The notes under the pieces were generated by a model. That model was not told the origin of the DNA. It was given only the letters and a program-made list of their open reading frames with translations, and did not search any database. A stretch of DNA of 64,000 nucleotides from DATEDA01 sp963789885 (GTDB lineage: Bacteria > Pseudomonadota > Gammaproteobacteria > Burkholderiales > SG8-39), in NCBI GenBank assembly GCA_963789885.1, contig CAWBNB010000014.1, positions 158,208 through 222,207 on the forward strand, read 5' to 3'. Position numbers and translations under genes: made by a program. This document shows, piece after piece, positions 1 to 8,620 of the stretch (its first letter is position 1; the number at the start of each line of letters is the position of its first letter).

Positions 1-909
1 GTGAACGATTCCTCCAGGGTGGTCGGTCTCGTCGGGCTCGGGCTGGTCGGGAGCGCGCTCGGGCGGCGGTTGCTCGCGGCGGGATTCGATGTTCTCGGCT
101 ACGACATCGACGATGCGCGGCGCGAGGCGTTTGCCGCCGGCGGCGGCCGCGCGGCGGCATCGCTTGCCGAGATCGGCGCCCGGTGCGAGCGTGTCCTGCT
201 CGCGCTCTACGACACTGCCACGGTTGAGCGGGTTCTCGAAGGGTCGGACGGCATGCTAGGGGCGCAGCACCGGGCGACCCTCATCGTCGACTGCGGTACC
301 GGCGACCCCGACCGCCGCGCTGCGCTCGCGCAACGACTCGTTGCGCGCGGCGCGACGCTGGTCGAAGCACCGCTCTCCGGGTCGAGCGCACAGATCGCCG
401 CCGGCGAGGCGCTCTGCTTCGTAGGCGGCGAGCCCGCCGCCGTCGAGCGCGCGGCGGACCTTCTCGACGCGATAGCAGCGCGCCGGCACCACGTCGGCGC
501 CGTCGGCATGGCGGCGCGGGCGAAGCTCGCCACGAACCTCGTCCTCGGCCTGAACCGCGCCGCGCTCGCAGAGGGGCTGGTCTTCGCCGAGGCGCTGGGG
601 CTGCCCGGCAAGACATTTATCGAGCTGCTGCGCGACTCGCCGGCCTATTCGCGCGCGGTCGATGCCAAGGCGGCCAAGATGCTCGCCGGCGACTTCGCGC
701 CCCAGGCGCGGCTCCAGCAGCATGCGCGGGACGTCGGCCTGATGATCGAGCACGCTGCCGCCTTGGGACAGGCACTGCCGATGACCGAAGCGCACGCCCG
801 GCTGCTCGCGGACGCGATCGCCGCGGGCGACGGCGACCTCGACAACTCGGCGGTGATCGCGCAGATCCGCCGCTACCGCACCCACGTCGCCCCCCGATCC
901 GGGGCTTAG
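1..909 (+). CDS. NAD(P)-dependent 3-hydroxyisobutyrate dehydrogenase-family oxidoreductase
   Basis: Beta-hydroxyacid dehydrogenase, 302 aa, the usual family length, so the GTG at the window edge is probably the true start. The N-terminal Rossmann fold has GxGxxG at residues 12-17. The DCGTGDP stretch near residue 97 and the GSSAQIAAG stretch near 127 match family substrate-site motifs, and K175 in AKLATNL fits the catalytic lysine. The family oxidises 3-hydroxy acids or reduces semialdehydes with NAD(P). It starts a tightly packed catabolic operon, 11 bp before a Gfo/Idh dehydrogenase, so a sugar-acid or hydroxy-acid substrate is inferred. The exact substrate cannot be read from sequence. Confidence 0.88.
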   Translation: MNDSSRVVGLVGLGLVGSALGRRLLAAGFDVLGYDIDDARREAFAAGGGRAAASLAEIGARCERVLLALYDTATVERVLEGSDGMLGAQHRATLIVDCGTGDPDRRAALAQRLVARGATLVEAPLSGSSAQIAAGEALCFVGGEPAAVERAADLLDAIAARRHHVGAVGMAARAKLATNLVLGLNRAALAEGLVFAEALGLPGKTFIELLRDSPAYSRAVDAKAAKMLAGDFAPQARLQQHARDVGLMIEHAAALGQALPMTEAHARLLADAIAAGDGDLDNSAVIAQIRRYRTHVAPRSGA

Positions 910-920
910 GAGCAACGCGA

Positions 921-2072
921 ATGGCAGAGCAACGGCTCGGCATCATCATGCACGGCGTCACCGGCCGGATGGGCGCGAACCAGCATCTTGCGCGCTCGAT
1001 CGCGGCGATCCGCGCGCAGGGCGGCGTCGTGCTCAAGGACGGCACGCGCGTCATGCCCGACCCGATCTTGGTCGGGCGGCGGCTCGATGCGCTACAGGCG
1101 CTTGCGAAGACGCACGGCGTCGAGCGCGTGAGCACCGACCTCGACCAGGCGCTCGCGAACAAGGCGGACACCGTCTTCTTCGACGCCGCCTCGACCCAGC
1201 TGCGGCCGACACTGCTCAAGCGGGCGATCGCCGCCGGGAAGCACGTCTACTGCGAGAAGCCGACCGCGACCAATCTCGCCGAGGCGCTCGAGATCTACCG
1301 CGCCGCGAAGAGCGCGGGCGTGAAGCAGGGCGTCGTGCAGGACAAGCTCTGGCTGCCGGGGCTTCTCAAGCTGAAGATGTTGATCGACTCCGGGTTCTTC
1401 GGACGCCTCCTCTCGGTGCGCGGGGAGTTCGGCTACTGGGTGTTCGAGGGCGACTGGCAGCCGGCGCAGCGGCCGTCGTGGAACTACCGCAAGGAGGACG
1501 GCGGCGGGATCATCCTCGACATGCTGTGCCACTGGCGCTACGTGCTCGACAACCTGTTCGGCGAGGTGCAGAGCGTGAGCTGCCTCGGCGCGACGCACAT
1601 CCCCGAACGGTGGGGCGAGGACGGCAGGGCGTACAAGGCGACGGCCGACGACGCGGCCTACGCGACCCTGCAGCTCGCCGGCGGCGTGATCGCGCACATG
1701 AACAGCTCGTGGACCGTGCGCGTGCGCCGCGACGATCTCCTTACGCTGCAGGTCGACGGCACGCTCGGCTCCGCGGTGGCCGGCCTGCAGAGGTGCTACG
1801 TCCAGCCGCGGGGCGCGACGCCGAAGCCGGTCTGGAACCCGGACGTGCCGCAGGCGATCGACTTCTTCGACACGTGGCAGGAAGTGCCGACCAACGTCGC
1901 GTACGACAACGCGTTCAAGGCCGAGTGGGAGCTCTTCATCCGTCACCTGTGCGAGGACGCGCCGTTCCGCTGGGACCTGCGCGAGGGCGCCAAGGGCGTG
2001 CAGCTTGTCGACTGCGCACTGAAGAGCTGGGCCGAGCGGCGGTGGATCGACGTACCGAAGCTGGAGGGTTAG
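921..2072 (+). CDS. Gfo/Idh/MocA family oxidoreductase
   Basis: NAD(P)-dependent sugar or cyclitol dehydrogenase of the Gfo/Idh/MocA family, 383 aa, normal length. It has an N-terminal nucleotide-binding fold, the hallmark EKP motif at residues 112-114, and a C-terminal alpha/beta substrate domain. The N-terminus is slightly atypical, with GVTGRMG in place of a simple GxGxxG. The family oxidises ring or open-chain hydroxyls. It lies 10 bp before a DUF993 gene; a Gfo/Idh-DUF993-isomerase set suggests breakdown of an unusual carbohydrate. Substrate unknown. Confidence 0.9.
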   Translation: MAEQRLGIIMHGVTGRMGANQHLARSIAAIRAQGGVVLKDGTRVMPDPILVGRRLDALQALAKTHGVERVSTDLDQALANKADTVFFDAASTQLRPTLLKRAIAAGKHVYCEKPTATNLAEALEIYRAAKSAGVKQGVVQDKLWLPGLLKLKMLIDSGFFGRLLSVRGEFGYWVFEGDWQPAQRPSWNYRKEDGGGIILDMLCHWRYVLDNLFGEVQSVSCLGATHIPERWGEDGRAYKATADDAAYATLQLAGGVIAHMNSSWTVRVRRDDLLTLQVDGTLGSAVAGLQRCYVQPRGATPKPVWNPDVPQAIDFFDTWQEVPTNVAYDNAFKAEWELFIRHLCEDAPFRWDLREGAKGVQLVDCALKSWAERRWIDVPKLEG

Positions 2073-2082
2073 GAGAACGCAC

Positions 2083-3270
2083 ATGAACGCACCGCAGAAG
2101 CTCTCGCTCTCGATCAAGCTCCCGACCGCCGACCGGCGCCTCGAGACCTACGCACTCTCCGCTCCGCGCGACTTCCCGACGAAGCGGGCCCAGGCCTTCA
2201 ACCGCGTTGCGTACGCCGCCGCGCACGTCGTGGCCGATCCGCTGTCGGCGAAGGACCCGTGGCTAGAGCCGGCGGTCGACTGGGATGCGACCATCGCATT
2301 CCGCCGGCACCTCTGGGCGCTCGGCTTCGGCGTCGCCGAGGCGATGGACACCGCGCAGCGCGGCATGGGGCTCGACTGGGCCACTTCCCTCGAGCTGATC
2401 CGCCGCTCGATCGATGCCGCCCGCGACTTCCCGGGCGCGTTCCTCGCGAGCGGCGCCGGCACGGACCATCTCGCCCCCGGGCCGAAGGTCACGGTCAACG
2501 ACGTGATCGCCGCCTACGAGCAGCAGTTCGCGGCGGTCGAGGCCGCCGGCGGGCGGATCATCATGATGGCGAGCCGCGCGCTCGCCGCGTGCACCAACTC
2601 ACCCGACGACTACTACCGGGTGTACACGAAGCTGCTGCGGCAGGCGAAGGAGCCGGTGATCATCCACTGGCTCGGCGAGATGTTCGACCCGGCGCTCGCC
2701 GGCTACTGGGGCTATGCCGATCACTACAAGGCGATGGAGGTCGCGCAGATGGTGATCAAGGCCAACGCCGCGAAGGTGGACGGCGTCAAGGTCTCGCTCC
2801 TCGACAAGCAGAAGGAGATCGACATGCGGCGCAGGCTCCCGGCGGGCGTGCGCATGTACACCGGCGACGACTTCAACTACGCCGAGCTGATCGAGGGCGA
2901 CGAGAAAGGCTACTCGGACGCGCTGCTCGGGATCTTCGATGCGATCGCGCCGGCGGCGTCCGCTGCGCTTTCGTCGCTCGCGGCCGGCGATCGCGGGCGC
3001 TTCCACGAGATCCTCGCGCCGACGGTGCCGCTGTCGCGCCACATTTTCGGTGCGCCGACGCGGTTCTACAAAACGGGCGTCGTGTTCCTCGCCTGGCTGA
3101 ACGGGCACCAGGACCACTTCGTGATGGTCGGCGGCCAGCAGAGCACGCGCGGCATCCTGCATCTCGCCGATGCGTTCCGGCTCGCCGATCGCGCCGGTCT
3201 CCTGCGGGATCCCGAGCATGCCGTGCGCCGCATGCGCGAGCTGCTCGCGGTCCACGGCGTAGAAGGCTGA
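2083..3270 (+). CDS. DUF993 (dihydrodipicolinate synthase-like) protein
   Basis: 395-aa protein that I recognise as DUF993, a family placed near the DHDPS/N-acetylneuraminate lyase TIM-barrel aldolases. Visible features are a central MASRAL-like strand followed by tyrosines (about residues 165-185) and a later VDGVKVSLLDKQKE segment (about residues 229-242) that could carry a Schiff-base lysine. A retro-aldol or dehydratase role on a product of the two upstream dehydrogenases is inferred from operon position. No biochemical function is certain. Good RBS (aggagaa) before the ATG. Confidence 0.82.
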   Translation: MNAPQKLSLSIKLPTADRRLETYALSAPRDFPTKRAQAFNRVAYAAAHVVADPLSAKDPWLEPAVDWDATIAFRRHLWALGFGVAEAMDTAQRGMGLDWATSLELIRRSIDAARDFPGAFLASGAGTDHLAPGPKVTVNDVIAAYEQQFAAVEAAGGRIIMMASRALAACTNSPDDYYRVYTKLLRQAKEPVIIHWLGEMFDPALAGYWGYADHYKAMEVAQMVIKANAAKVDGVKVSLLDKQKEIDMRRRLPAGVRMYTGDDFNYAELIEGDEKGYSDALLGIFDAIAPAASAALSSLAAGDRGRFHEILAPTVPLSRHIFGAPTRFYKTGVVFLAWLNGHQDHFVMVGGQQSTRGILHLADAFRLADRAGLLRDPEHAVRRMRELLAVHGVEG

Positions 3271-3282
3271 AAGGCCGGGCTG

Positions 3283-4206
3283 ATGCGCATCGTTTCGCTC
3301 CTGCCGAGCGCGACCGAGATCGTCTGCGCGGTGGGCCTGCGCGATGCTCTCGTCGGGCGCTCGCACGAGTGCGACTTTCCGCCCGGGGTCGAGCGATTGC
3401 CGGCGTTGTGCGAGCCGAAGGTGCACATCCACGGCGCGAGCGGCGCGATCGACCGCGAAGTGCGCAAGCTCGTTGCCGACGGGCTCTCGGTCTACCGCGT
3501 GGACGCGGAGCGGCTGCGCGCGCTTGCGCCCGACGTGATCGTCACGCAGACGCAGTGCGAGGTCTGCGCGGTGAGCGAGGCGGACGTCGTCGCGGCGACC
3601 TGCGACTGGGCAGGGAGCGGCGTGCGCATCATCTCGCTCGCTCCCGCGCGCCTCGATGACGTGCTCGCGGACATCGAACGCGTCGCTGCCGCGCTCGGTG
3701 TTTCCGAGCGCGGCAGCGCCGTCGTCGCGACCCTGCGTGCCCGACTTGCGGCGCTCGCGGCGCGCACCCGCGACCTTCCGCGGCCGACGATCGCGTGCAT
3801 CGAATGGCTCGATCCGCTGATGGCGGCGGGCAACTGGGTGCCGGAGCTCGTGGCGCTCGCCGGCGGCCGCAACCTCTTCGGCGCCGCCGGCGAGCACTCG
3901 CCCTGCCTCGAATGGGACGCCGTGCGCGCCGCCGACCCGGACGTGATCGTCGCGATGCCCTGCGGCTTCGACATCGCCCGCGCCCGCGGCGAGATGGCCT
4001 CGCTCGAGCGGCTACCGGGCTGGGACGCCTTGCGCGCGGTCCGCACGGGGCGCGTCGCGGTCGTCGACGGCCATCAGTACTTCAACCGCCCCGGCCCGCG
4101 GCTCGTCGAATCCGCCGAGATCCTCGCCGAGATCCTGCATCCCCGCGTTTTGGACTTCGGTCATCGGGGCGAAGGTTGGGCGGCGCACGAGACGGTGACT
4201 GCGTGA
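3283..4206 (+). CDS. Cobalamin-binding / BtuF-like periplasmic-binding-fold protein
   Basis: 307-aa member of the BtuF/FepB-type substrate-binding family: it opens with MRIVSLLPSATEIV, the standard first strand of that fold, and has a WLDPLMAAGNWVPEL segment near residue 173. No signal peptide is visible, unlike transported BtuF, and no BtuC or BtuD gene is near. The stop overlaps the next ATG by one base (TGATG), so it is translated with the CoA-transferase. Cytosolic versions of this family are common in proteobacteria and their role is unclear. Transport or corrinoid binding here is inference only. Confidence 0.78.
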   Translation: MRIVSLLPSATEIVCAVGLRDALVGRSHECDFPPGVERLPALCEPKVHIHGASGAIDREVRKLVADGLSVYRVDAERLRALAPDVIVTQTQCEVCAVSEADVVAATCDWAGSGVRIISLAPARLDDVLADIERVAAALGVSERGSAVVATLRARLAALAARTRDLPRPTIACIEWLDPLMAAGNWVPELVALAGGRNLFGAAGEHSPCLEWDAVRAADPDVIVAMPCGFDIARARGEMASLERLPGWDALRAVRTGRVAVVDGHQYFNRPGPRLVESAEILAEILHPRVLDFGHRGEGWAAHETVTA

Positions 4207-5795
4207 TGCGATCGAAGGTCGTTTCCTTCGAAGAAGCCGCGCGCCTGATCCCCGACGGCGCGGTCGTCGCGGGGAGCTCGTCATCGGGGCTCGCCTGCCC
4301 GGACCGGATGCTGGCCGCGATCGGCGAGCGCTTCGCGCGCGAGGGCCGGCCGCGCGACCTCACGTTCTTCCTCCCGATCGCCGCCGGCGACATGTACGGC
4401 ATCAAGGGGATCGACCACGTCGCTCGCAGGGGCCTGCTGAAGACGGTAATCGCCGGCTCCTATCCGAGCGGGCCGTCGTCGATGGAGTCGCCCGCGATCT
4501 GGCAGATGATCGCGGCGAACGAGGTCGCCGCGTACAACGTGCCGTCGGGCATTCTCTTCGACATGTGCCGCGAAGCGGCCGCGCGGCGCGCCGGCGTGAT
4601 GACGCGCGTCGGGCTGGACACGTTCGTCGACCCGCGGCGCAACGGCTGCAAGATGAACGACGCCGCGCGCGCGGATATCGTCAAGCTCGTCGCGTTCGAC
4701 GGCAGCGAATGGCTCCACTTCCCGAACGTCTACCCGCAGGTCGCGATCGTCCGAGGGACGACGGCCGACGAGGCGGGCAACCTGTCGATGGAGCACGAGG
4801 GCGCCTACCTCGGCGTGCTCGACGTCGCGCTCGCGGCTAGGAACTCGGGCGGCATCGTGATTGCGCAGGTGAAGCGCACCGTCGCGCGCGGCGCGATCCC
4901 GGCGCAACGCGCGTACGTGCCGTCGACGCTCGTCGACTACGTCGTCGTCGACCCGGACCAGATGCAGGCCACGCAGACGCCATACGATCCGGCGATCTCG
5001 GGCGAGGCGCGGCGGCCGCTCGCCGAGTTCGAGCGCGTGGCGTGGAGCGCGGAGAAGGTGATCGCGCGGCGGGCGGCGATGGAGCTCGCCCAGGGCGACG
5101 CGGTGAATCTCGGTTTCGGCATCTCGCCGCTCGTACCCGGGATCCTGCTCGAGGAAGGGCTCGCGGACGCGGTCACCTGGACGGTGGAGCAGGGGCCGGT
5201 CGGCGGCGTGCCGCTCACCGGTTTCGTCTTCGGCTGCTCGGCGAACGCCGAGTCGATCCTGCCTTCCCCCTACCAGTTCATCTACTACCAGGGGGCGGGC
5301 GAGGACGTCGGGCTCCTCTCGTTCATGGAGGTCGGACGCGACGGCAGCGTGAACGTGTCGCGGCTCTCGTCGAAGCCGCACGTCACCGCCGGCTGCGGCG
5401 GCTTCGTCGACATCACCGCGCACGCGCGGAAGCTCGTCTTCTCCGGCTTCTTCCGCGCGGCCGGCCTCGAGCTCGATCTGGCGGGCGGCAGGCTGACGAT
5501 CCGGAAGGAAGGGAAGTTCGCCAAGTTCGTGCCCGAGGTCGAGCACGTCACCTTCTCCGGCCGCCGCGCGCGCGAGCAGAAGCAGGACATCACATACGTC
5601 ACCGAGCGGTGCGTGATCCGTCTGCTCGACGCCGGGCTGACGGTGACGGAGATCGCGCCCGGCGTCGACCTCCAGCGCGACGTGCTCGCGCAGGCCGGGA
5701 TCGAGCTGAAGGTTGCGCCGGTGACGAAGACGATGGACGTTCGCCTCTTCCGGCCCGAGCCGATGAACCTCGCGCTCGCTCCATCGCGCCGATGA
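4206..5795 (+). CDS. Acyl-CoA:acetate/3-ketoacid CoA-transferase (YdiF type)
   Basis: 529-aa family I CoA-transferase with both halves (alpha and beta) fused, as in propionate CoA-transferase and E. coli YdiF. The catalytic glutamate fits E328 in TVEQGPVGG, the counterpart of the ExG-GG motif that forms the glutamyl-CoA thioester. The ATG that overlaps the upstream stop is the natural start, because the protein begins MRSKVVSFEEAARLIPDG like its family. It should activate a carboxylic acid of the pathway by moving CoA from acetyl- or succinyl-CoA. The next gene overlaps it by four bases (ATGA). Confidence 0.9.
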   Translation: MRSKVVSFEEAARLIPDGAVVAGSSSSGLACPDRMLAAIGERFAREGRPRDLTFFLPIAAGDMYGIKGIDHVARRGLLKTVIAGSYPSGPSSMESPAIWQMIAANEVAAYNVPSGILFDMCREAAARRAGVMTRVGLDTFVDPRRNGCKMNDAARADIVKLVAFDGSEWLHFPNVYPQVAIVRGTTADEAGNLSMEHEGAYLGVLDVALAARNSGGIVIAQVKRTVARGAIPAQRAYVPSTLVDYVVVDPDQMQATQTPYDPAISGEARRPLAEFERVAWSAEKVIARRAAMELAQGDAVNLGFGISPLVPGILLEEGLADAVTWTVEQGPVGGVPLTGFVFGCSANAESILPSPYQFIYYQGAGEDVGLLSFMEVGRDGSVNVSRLSSKPHVTAGCGGFVDITAHARKLVFSGFFRAAGLELDLAGGRLTIRKEGKFAKFVPEVEHVTFSGRRAREQKQDITYVTERCVIRLLDAGLTVTEIAPGVDLQRDVLAQAGIELKVAPVTKTMDVRLFRPEPMNLALAPSRR

Positions 5796-6247
5796 ATCCC
5801 GGCCTCAACTGGTACGAAGACTGCGCGGTCGGCGACTCGTTCACGACCGGCGGCATCGTCGTGACCGAGAGCCTGATCCAGGGCTTCGCCGGCATCTCCG
5901 GCGACCATTTCGATCTGCACGTCGACGACGAGTTCGCGCGCGGCCTCGGCTTCACCGGGCGCGTCGCGCACGGCATCCTCGGCCTCGCGCTCACCGACGG
6001 CTTGAAGAACCGCGCCGAGTACCGGTTTCGCGCCGTCGCCTCGCTCGGCTGGAACTGGAAGTTCACCGGCGCGATCCTCGTCGGCGACCGGATCCGGGCG
6101 GTGGTGAGCGTCCAGGCGAGGCGGGAGACGAAGCGTCCCGACCGCGGCATCCTCACGCTCGCATTCGAGGTGAAGAATCAACGCGGTGAGGTCGTGCAGC
6201 AAGGCACGAACGAACTGATGGTGCTGCGGCGACCCGCGTCGTCATGA
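5792..6247 (+). CDS. MaoC-family (R)-specific enoyl-CoA hydratase / dehydratase
   Basis: 151-aa single hot-dog domain protein. GDHFDLHVDDEFAR (about residues 34-47) corresponds to the hydratase-2 motif with catalytic Asp and His, followed by GRVAHGIL. MaoC proteins hydrate trans-enoyl-CoA or dehydrate hydroxyacyl-CoA. It overlaps both neighbours by ATGA, which places it in the CoA-thioester branch of the operon between the CoA-transferase and a crotonase. Confidence 0.88.
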   Translation: MNPGLNWYEDCAVGDSFTTGGIVVTESLIQGFAGISGDHFDLHVDDEFARGLGFTGRVAHGILGLALTDGLKNRAEYRFRAVASLGWNWKFTGAILVGDRIRAVVSVQARRETKRPDRGILTLAFEVKNQRGEVVQQGTNELMVLRRPASS

Positions 6248-7020
6248 GCGCCAACCTCCGCCTGACCGTCGACGGCGCGATCGCGACCATCACGCTCGAG
6301 CGCGCCGACAAGCTGAACGCGCTCACGATGGCAATGCTCGAGGCGCTCGAGGCGGCATGCGCGACGATCGATCGCAATACGACGGTGCGCGCCGTGATCG
6401 TCGCCTCGGGCTCCGAAAAGGCGTTCTGTGCAGGCGCCGACATCCTCGAATGGTCCCCGCTCGGCGGTGTTGGCATGTGGCAACGCTGGATCCGCGACGG
6501 GCATCGCGCGTTCGACCGGCTCGCGCGGCTGCGCCAGCCGACGATCGCCGCGATCGGCGGCATCGCCTACGGCGGCGGGCTCGAGCTCGCGCTCGCCTGC
6601 GATCTCCGGATCGCCGCCGCGGGCGCGCGATTCGCGTTTCCCGAGGTCACCATCGGCGCCGTGCCCGGCTGGGCGGGATCGCAGCGTCTGCCGCGCGTGA
6701 TCGGCGCCGGCCGTGCCAAGCAGATGATCCTCGCGGGCGAGCCGATCGACGCCGCCACGGCGGCGAGCTGGGGTCTCGTCAACGAGGTCGTGTCGGCCGA
6801 TCGCCTGGCGATCCGGGCGCTTGAGTTGGCGCGCCGCATCGCCGAGAATGCGCCGACCGCGGTCCAGGCGTCGAAGCAGCTCGTCGACGCGGCCGCGGGC
6901 GAGGGGCTCGCCACCGCGCTAGAAGCGCTCGCGGCGGGGCTCGCCGCCTCGACCGAGGATGCCCGCGAAGGAATCGCGGCGTTCCGCGGCAAGCGGAAGC
7001 CGGACTACACCGGGAAATGA
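6244..7020 (+). CDS. Enoyl-CoA hydratase/isomerase (crotonase family)
   Basis: 258-aa crotonase. The oxyanion-hole motif is in AFCAGADI. Both acidic residues of true hydratases are present, one in GGGLELALACD and one in FPEVTIGAVPG, so hydration of an enoyl-CoA is likely rather than only isomerisation. It ends the CoA part of the operon. A 25-bp gap with a strong RBS (aaggaggag) separates it from the TRAP binding protein. Confidence 0.92.
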   Translation: MSANLRLTVDGAIATITLERADKLNALTMAMLEALEAACATIDRNTTVRAVIVASGSEKAFCAGADILEWSPLGGVGMWQRWIRDGHRAFDRLARLRQPTIAAIGGIAYGGGLELALACDLRIAAAGARFAFPEVTIGAVPGWAGSQRLPRVIGAGRAKQMILAGEPIDAATAASWGLVNEVVSADRLAIRALELARRIAENAPTAVQASKQLVDAAAGEGLATALEALAAGLAASTEDAREGIAAFRGKRKPDYTGK

Positions 7021-7045
7021 CCGGAGTTATCACCAAGGAGGAGAC

Positions 7046-8038
7046 ATGAAACGCAGAGAGTTCCTTTCGACCGTCGCCGCGGGCGCCGCCGCGGCGGCGC
7101 TGCCGGCCGCCGCCCAGGGGCAGGCGATCACGCTGAACGGTGCGGTGCAGTTCAACGACGATCACGCTTTCACCAAGGCGCTGGTGCGGTTCGAGGAGCT
7201 GGTCAAGAAGTACTACGGCAAGCCGATCAACTTCACGTTGCACAAGAACAGCTCCCTCGGCCTCGAGAAGCAGTACTTCGAGTACATGGCGCAGGGCAAG
7301 GCGGTCGACTACGCGATCGTCTCGCCGGCGCACATGTCGACCTTCTCCAAGGCCGCGCCGTTCATCGACGCGCCGTTCCTGTTCCGCGACCTCAACCACT
7401 GGAACAAGGTGCTCGACGCGGACGTCCTCAAGCCGGTCGCCGACGAGATCAACCAGAAGGCCGAGGTGATGCTGATCGGCTACGCCGGCGGCGGCGTGCG
7501 CAACATCTTCGCCAACAAGCCGGTGCGCAACCTCCAGGAGATGAAGGGCCTCAAGGTCCGCGTCCAGGGCGCGCCGATCTGGAGCAAGACCTTCCAGGCT
7601 GCGGGCATGGCGCCGACGGTCATCGCCTACAACGAGGTCTACAACGCGATCCAGAACGGCGTCATCCAGGCGGGCGAGAACGAGGCCGCCGGCGTCGAGG
7701 CGATGAAGTTCTACGAGGTCGGGCCGAACCTGAACATGACCGAGCACGCGATCACCATCCGGCCGCTCTGCTTCTCGACCAAGACGCTCAACAAGCTGCC
7801 GAAAGATCTCCAGGCCGCGATCGTCAAGGCGGGCAAGGAGGCCGGCGCCTACGGCCGCCAGGTCGAGTCGAGCGAGGACGCGCAGAAGCTCGACGCGCTC
7901 GAGAAGGCCGGCAAGCTGAAGCGCATCCCGTTCGCCGACCGGGCGCAGATGAAGAAGCTCGTGGATCCGGTGATGGTGGAGTACGCGAAGGAGATCGGCG
8001 CCGCGGAGCTCCTGGTGAAGATCAACAGCATCAAGTAG
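7046..8038 (+). CDS. dctP: TRAP transporter substrate-binding protein (DctP family)
   Basis: 330-aa periplasmic receptor of a TRAP transporter. The start at MKRREFLS gives a Tat-type signal peptide (KRREFLS, hydrophobic run, cleavage after about AAAQG near residue 25). A longer reading frame upstream lacks a signal and is rejected. The family binds carboxylates; the conserved region near residues 145-175 (KVRVQGAPIWSKTFQA) contains the arginine that usually clamps a carboxylate. The substrate is probably the acid fed into the upstream CoA-transferase. A strong hairpin follows the stop. Confidence 0.93.
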   Translation: MKRREFLSTVAAGAAAAALPAAAQGQAITLNGAVQFNDDHAFTKALVRFEELVKKYYGKPINFTLHKNSSLGLEKQYFEYMAQGKAVDYAIVSPAHMSTFSKAAPFIDAPFLFRDLNHWNKVLDADVLKPVADEINQKAEVMLIGYAGGGVRNIFANKPVRNLQEMKGLKVRVQGAPIWSKTFQAAGMAPTVIAYNEVYNAIQNGVIQAGENEAAGVEAMKFYEVGPNLNMTEHAITIRPLCFSTKTLNKLPKDLQAAIVKAGKEAGAYGRQVESSEDAQKLDALEKAGKLKRIPFADRAQMKKLVDPVMVEYAKEIGAAELLVKINSIK

Positions 8039-8050
8039 CCGAAGCGTCTT

Positions 8051-8089
8051 GCGGGCCGGCGGGCGGAACACCCGCCGGCCCGCACGTTT
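8051..8089 (+). terminator. Intra-operon hairpin/attenuator between dctP and dctQ
   Basis: Perfect 13-bp GC stem (8051-8063 with 8071-8083), 7-nt loop, followed within three bases by TTTT. It lies between the binding-protein gene and the permease genes. Such hairpins usually stabilise or partly terminate the message so that more receptor than membrane subunit is made. Confidence 0.8.
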
Positions 8090-8104
8090 TCTGCAGGGAG
8101 GAGC

Positions 8105-8620
8105 ATGTCCGACGCAACGTCCGCCGCGCGGAGCCGCTGGCGCCGCTTCACCGCCTGGTACGCCTGGGCGCTCTCGTGGCTGCTCGTCGTCTCGGTCGCG
8201 ATCCTGATCATTCCGGTCAGCCTGCAGATCTTCTCGCGCTACACCGAGCTGATCCCGTCCTACATCTGGACCGAGGAGATGGCCCGTTTTCTCTTCATCT
8301 GGTCGATCATGATCGGCGCGATGCTCGGCATTCGCGAGGGCACGCACTTCGACGTCGACATCTGGCCGCAGCTCGGCCCGCGCGGCGCGGCGACGCTGCG
8401 CATCGTCAGCGGGTTCGCGGTGCTCGCGCTTGCGCTGGTCTTCCTCTGGTTCGGCATCGAGTTCACCCGGTTCGCCTGGAACCGCATCTCGGAGCTCGCC
8501 GAACTGCCGCTGTGGCTCATCCACATCGCCTGGCCGCTCGCCGGCGCGACCTGGCTCGTCTTCCAGGGCGAGCGGATGGTCGACGACTTCGGCGTGCTCG
8601 CCGGCGGACGGACCGCGTGA
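8105..8620 (+). CDS. dctQ: TRAP transporter small permease (DctQ family)
   Basis: 171-aa integral membrane protein with four predicted TM helices (about residues 16-38, 56-74, 96-118, 135-155), the typical DctQ layout. EEMARFLFIWSIMIGA is the conserved DctQ segment. RBS aggagg lies directly upstream. The stop overlaps the GTG start of dctM (GTGA), so the two permease subunits are translationally coupled. Confidence 0.93.
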   Translation: MSDATSAARSRWRRFTAWYAWALSWLLVVSVAILIIPVSLQIFSRYTELIPSYIWTEEMARFLFIWSIMIGAMLGIREGTHFDVDIWPQLGPRGAATLRIVSGFAVLALALVFLWFGIEFTRFAWNRISELAELPLWLIHIAWPLAGATWLVFQGERMVDDFGVLAGGRTA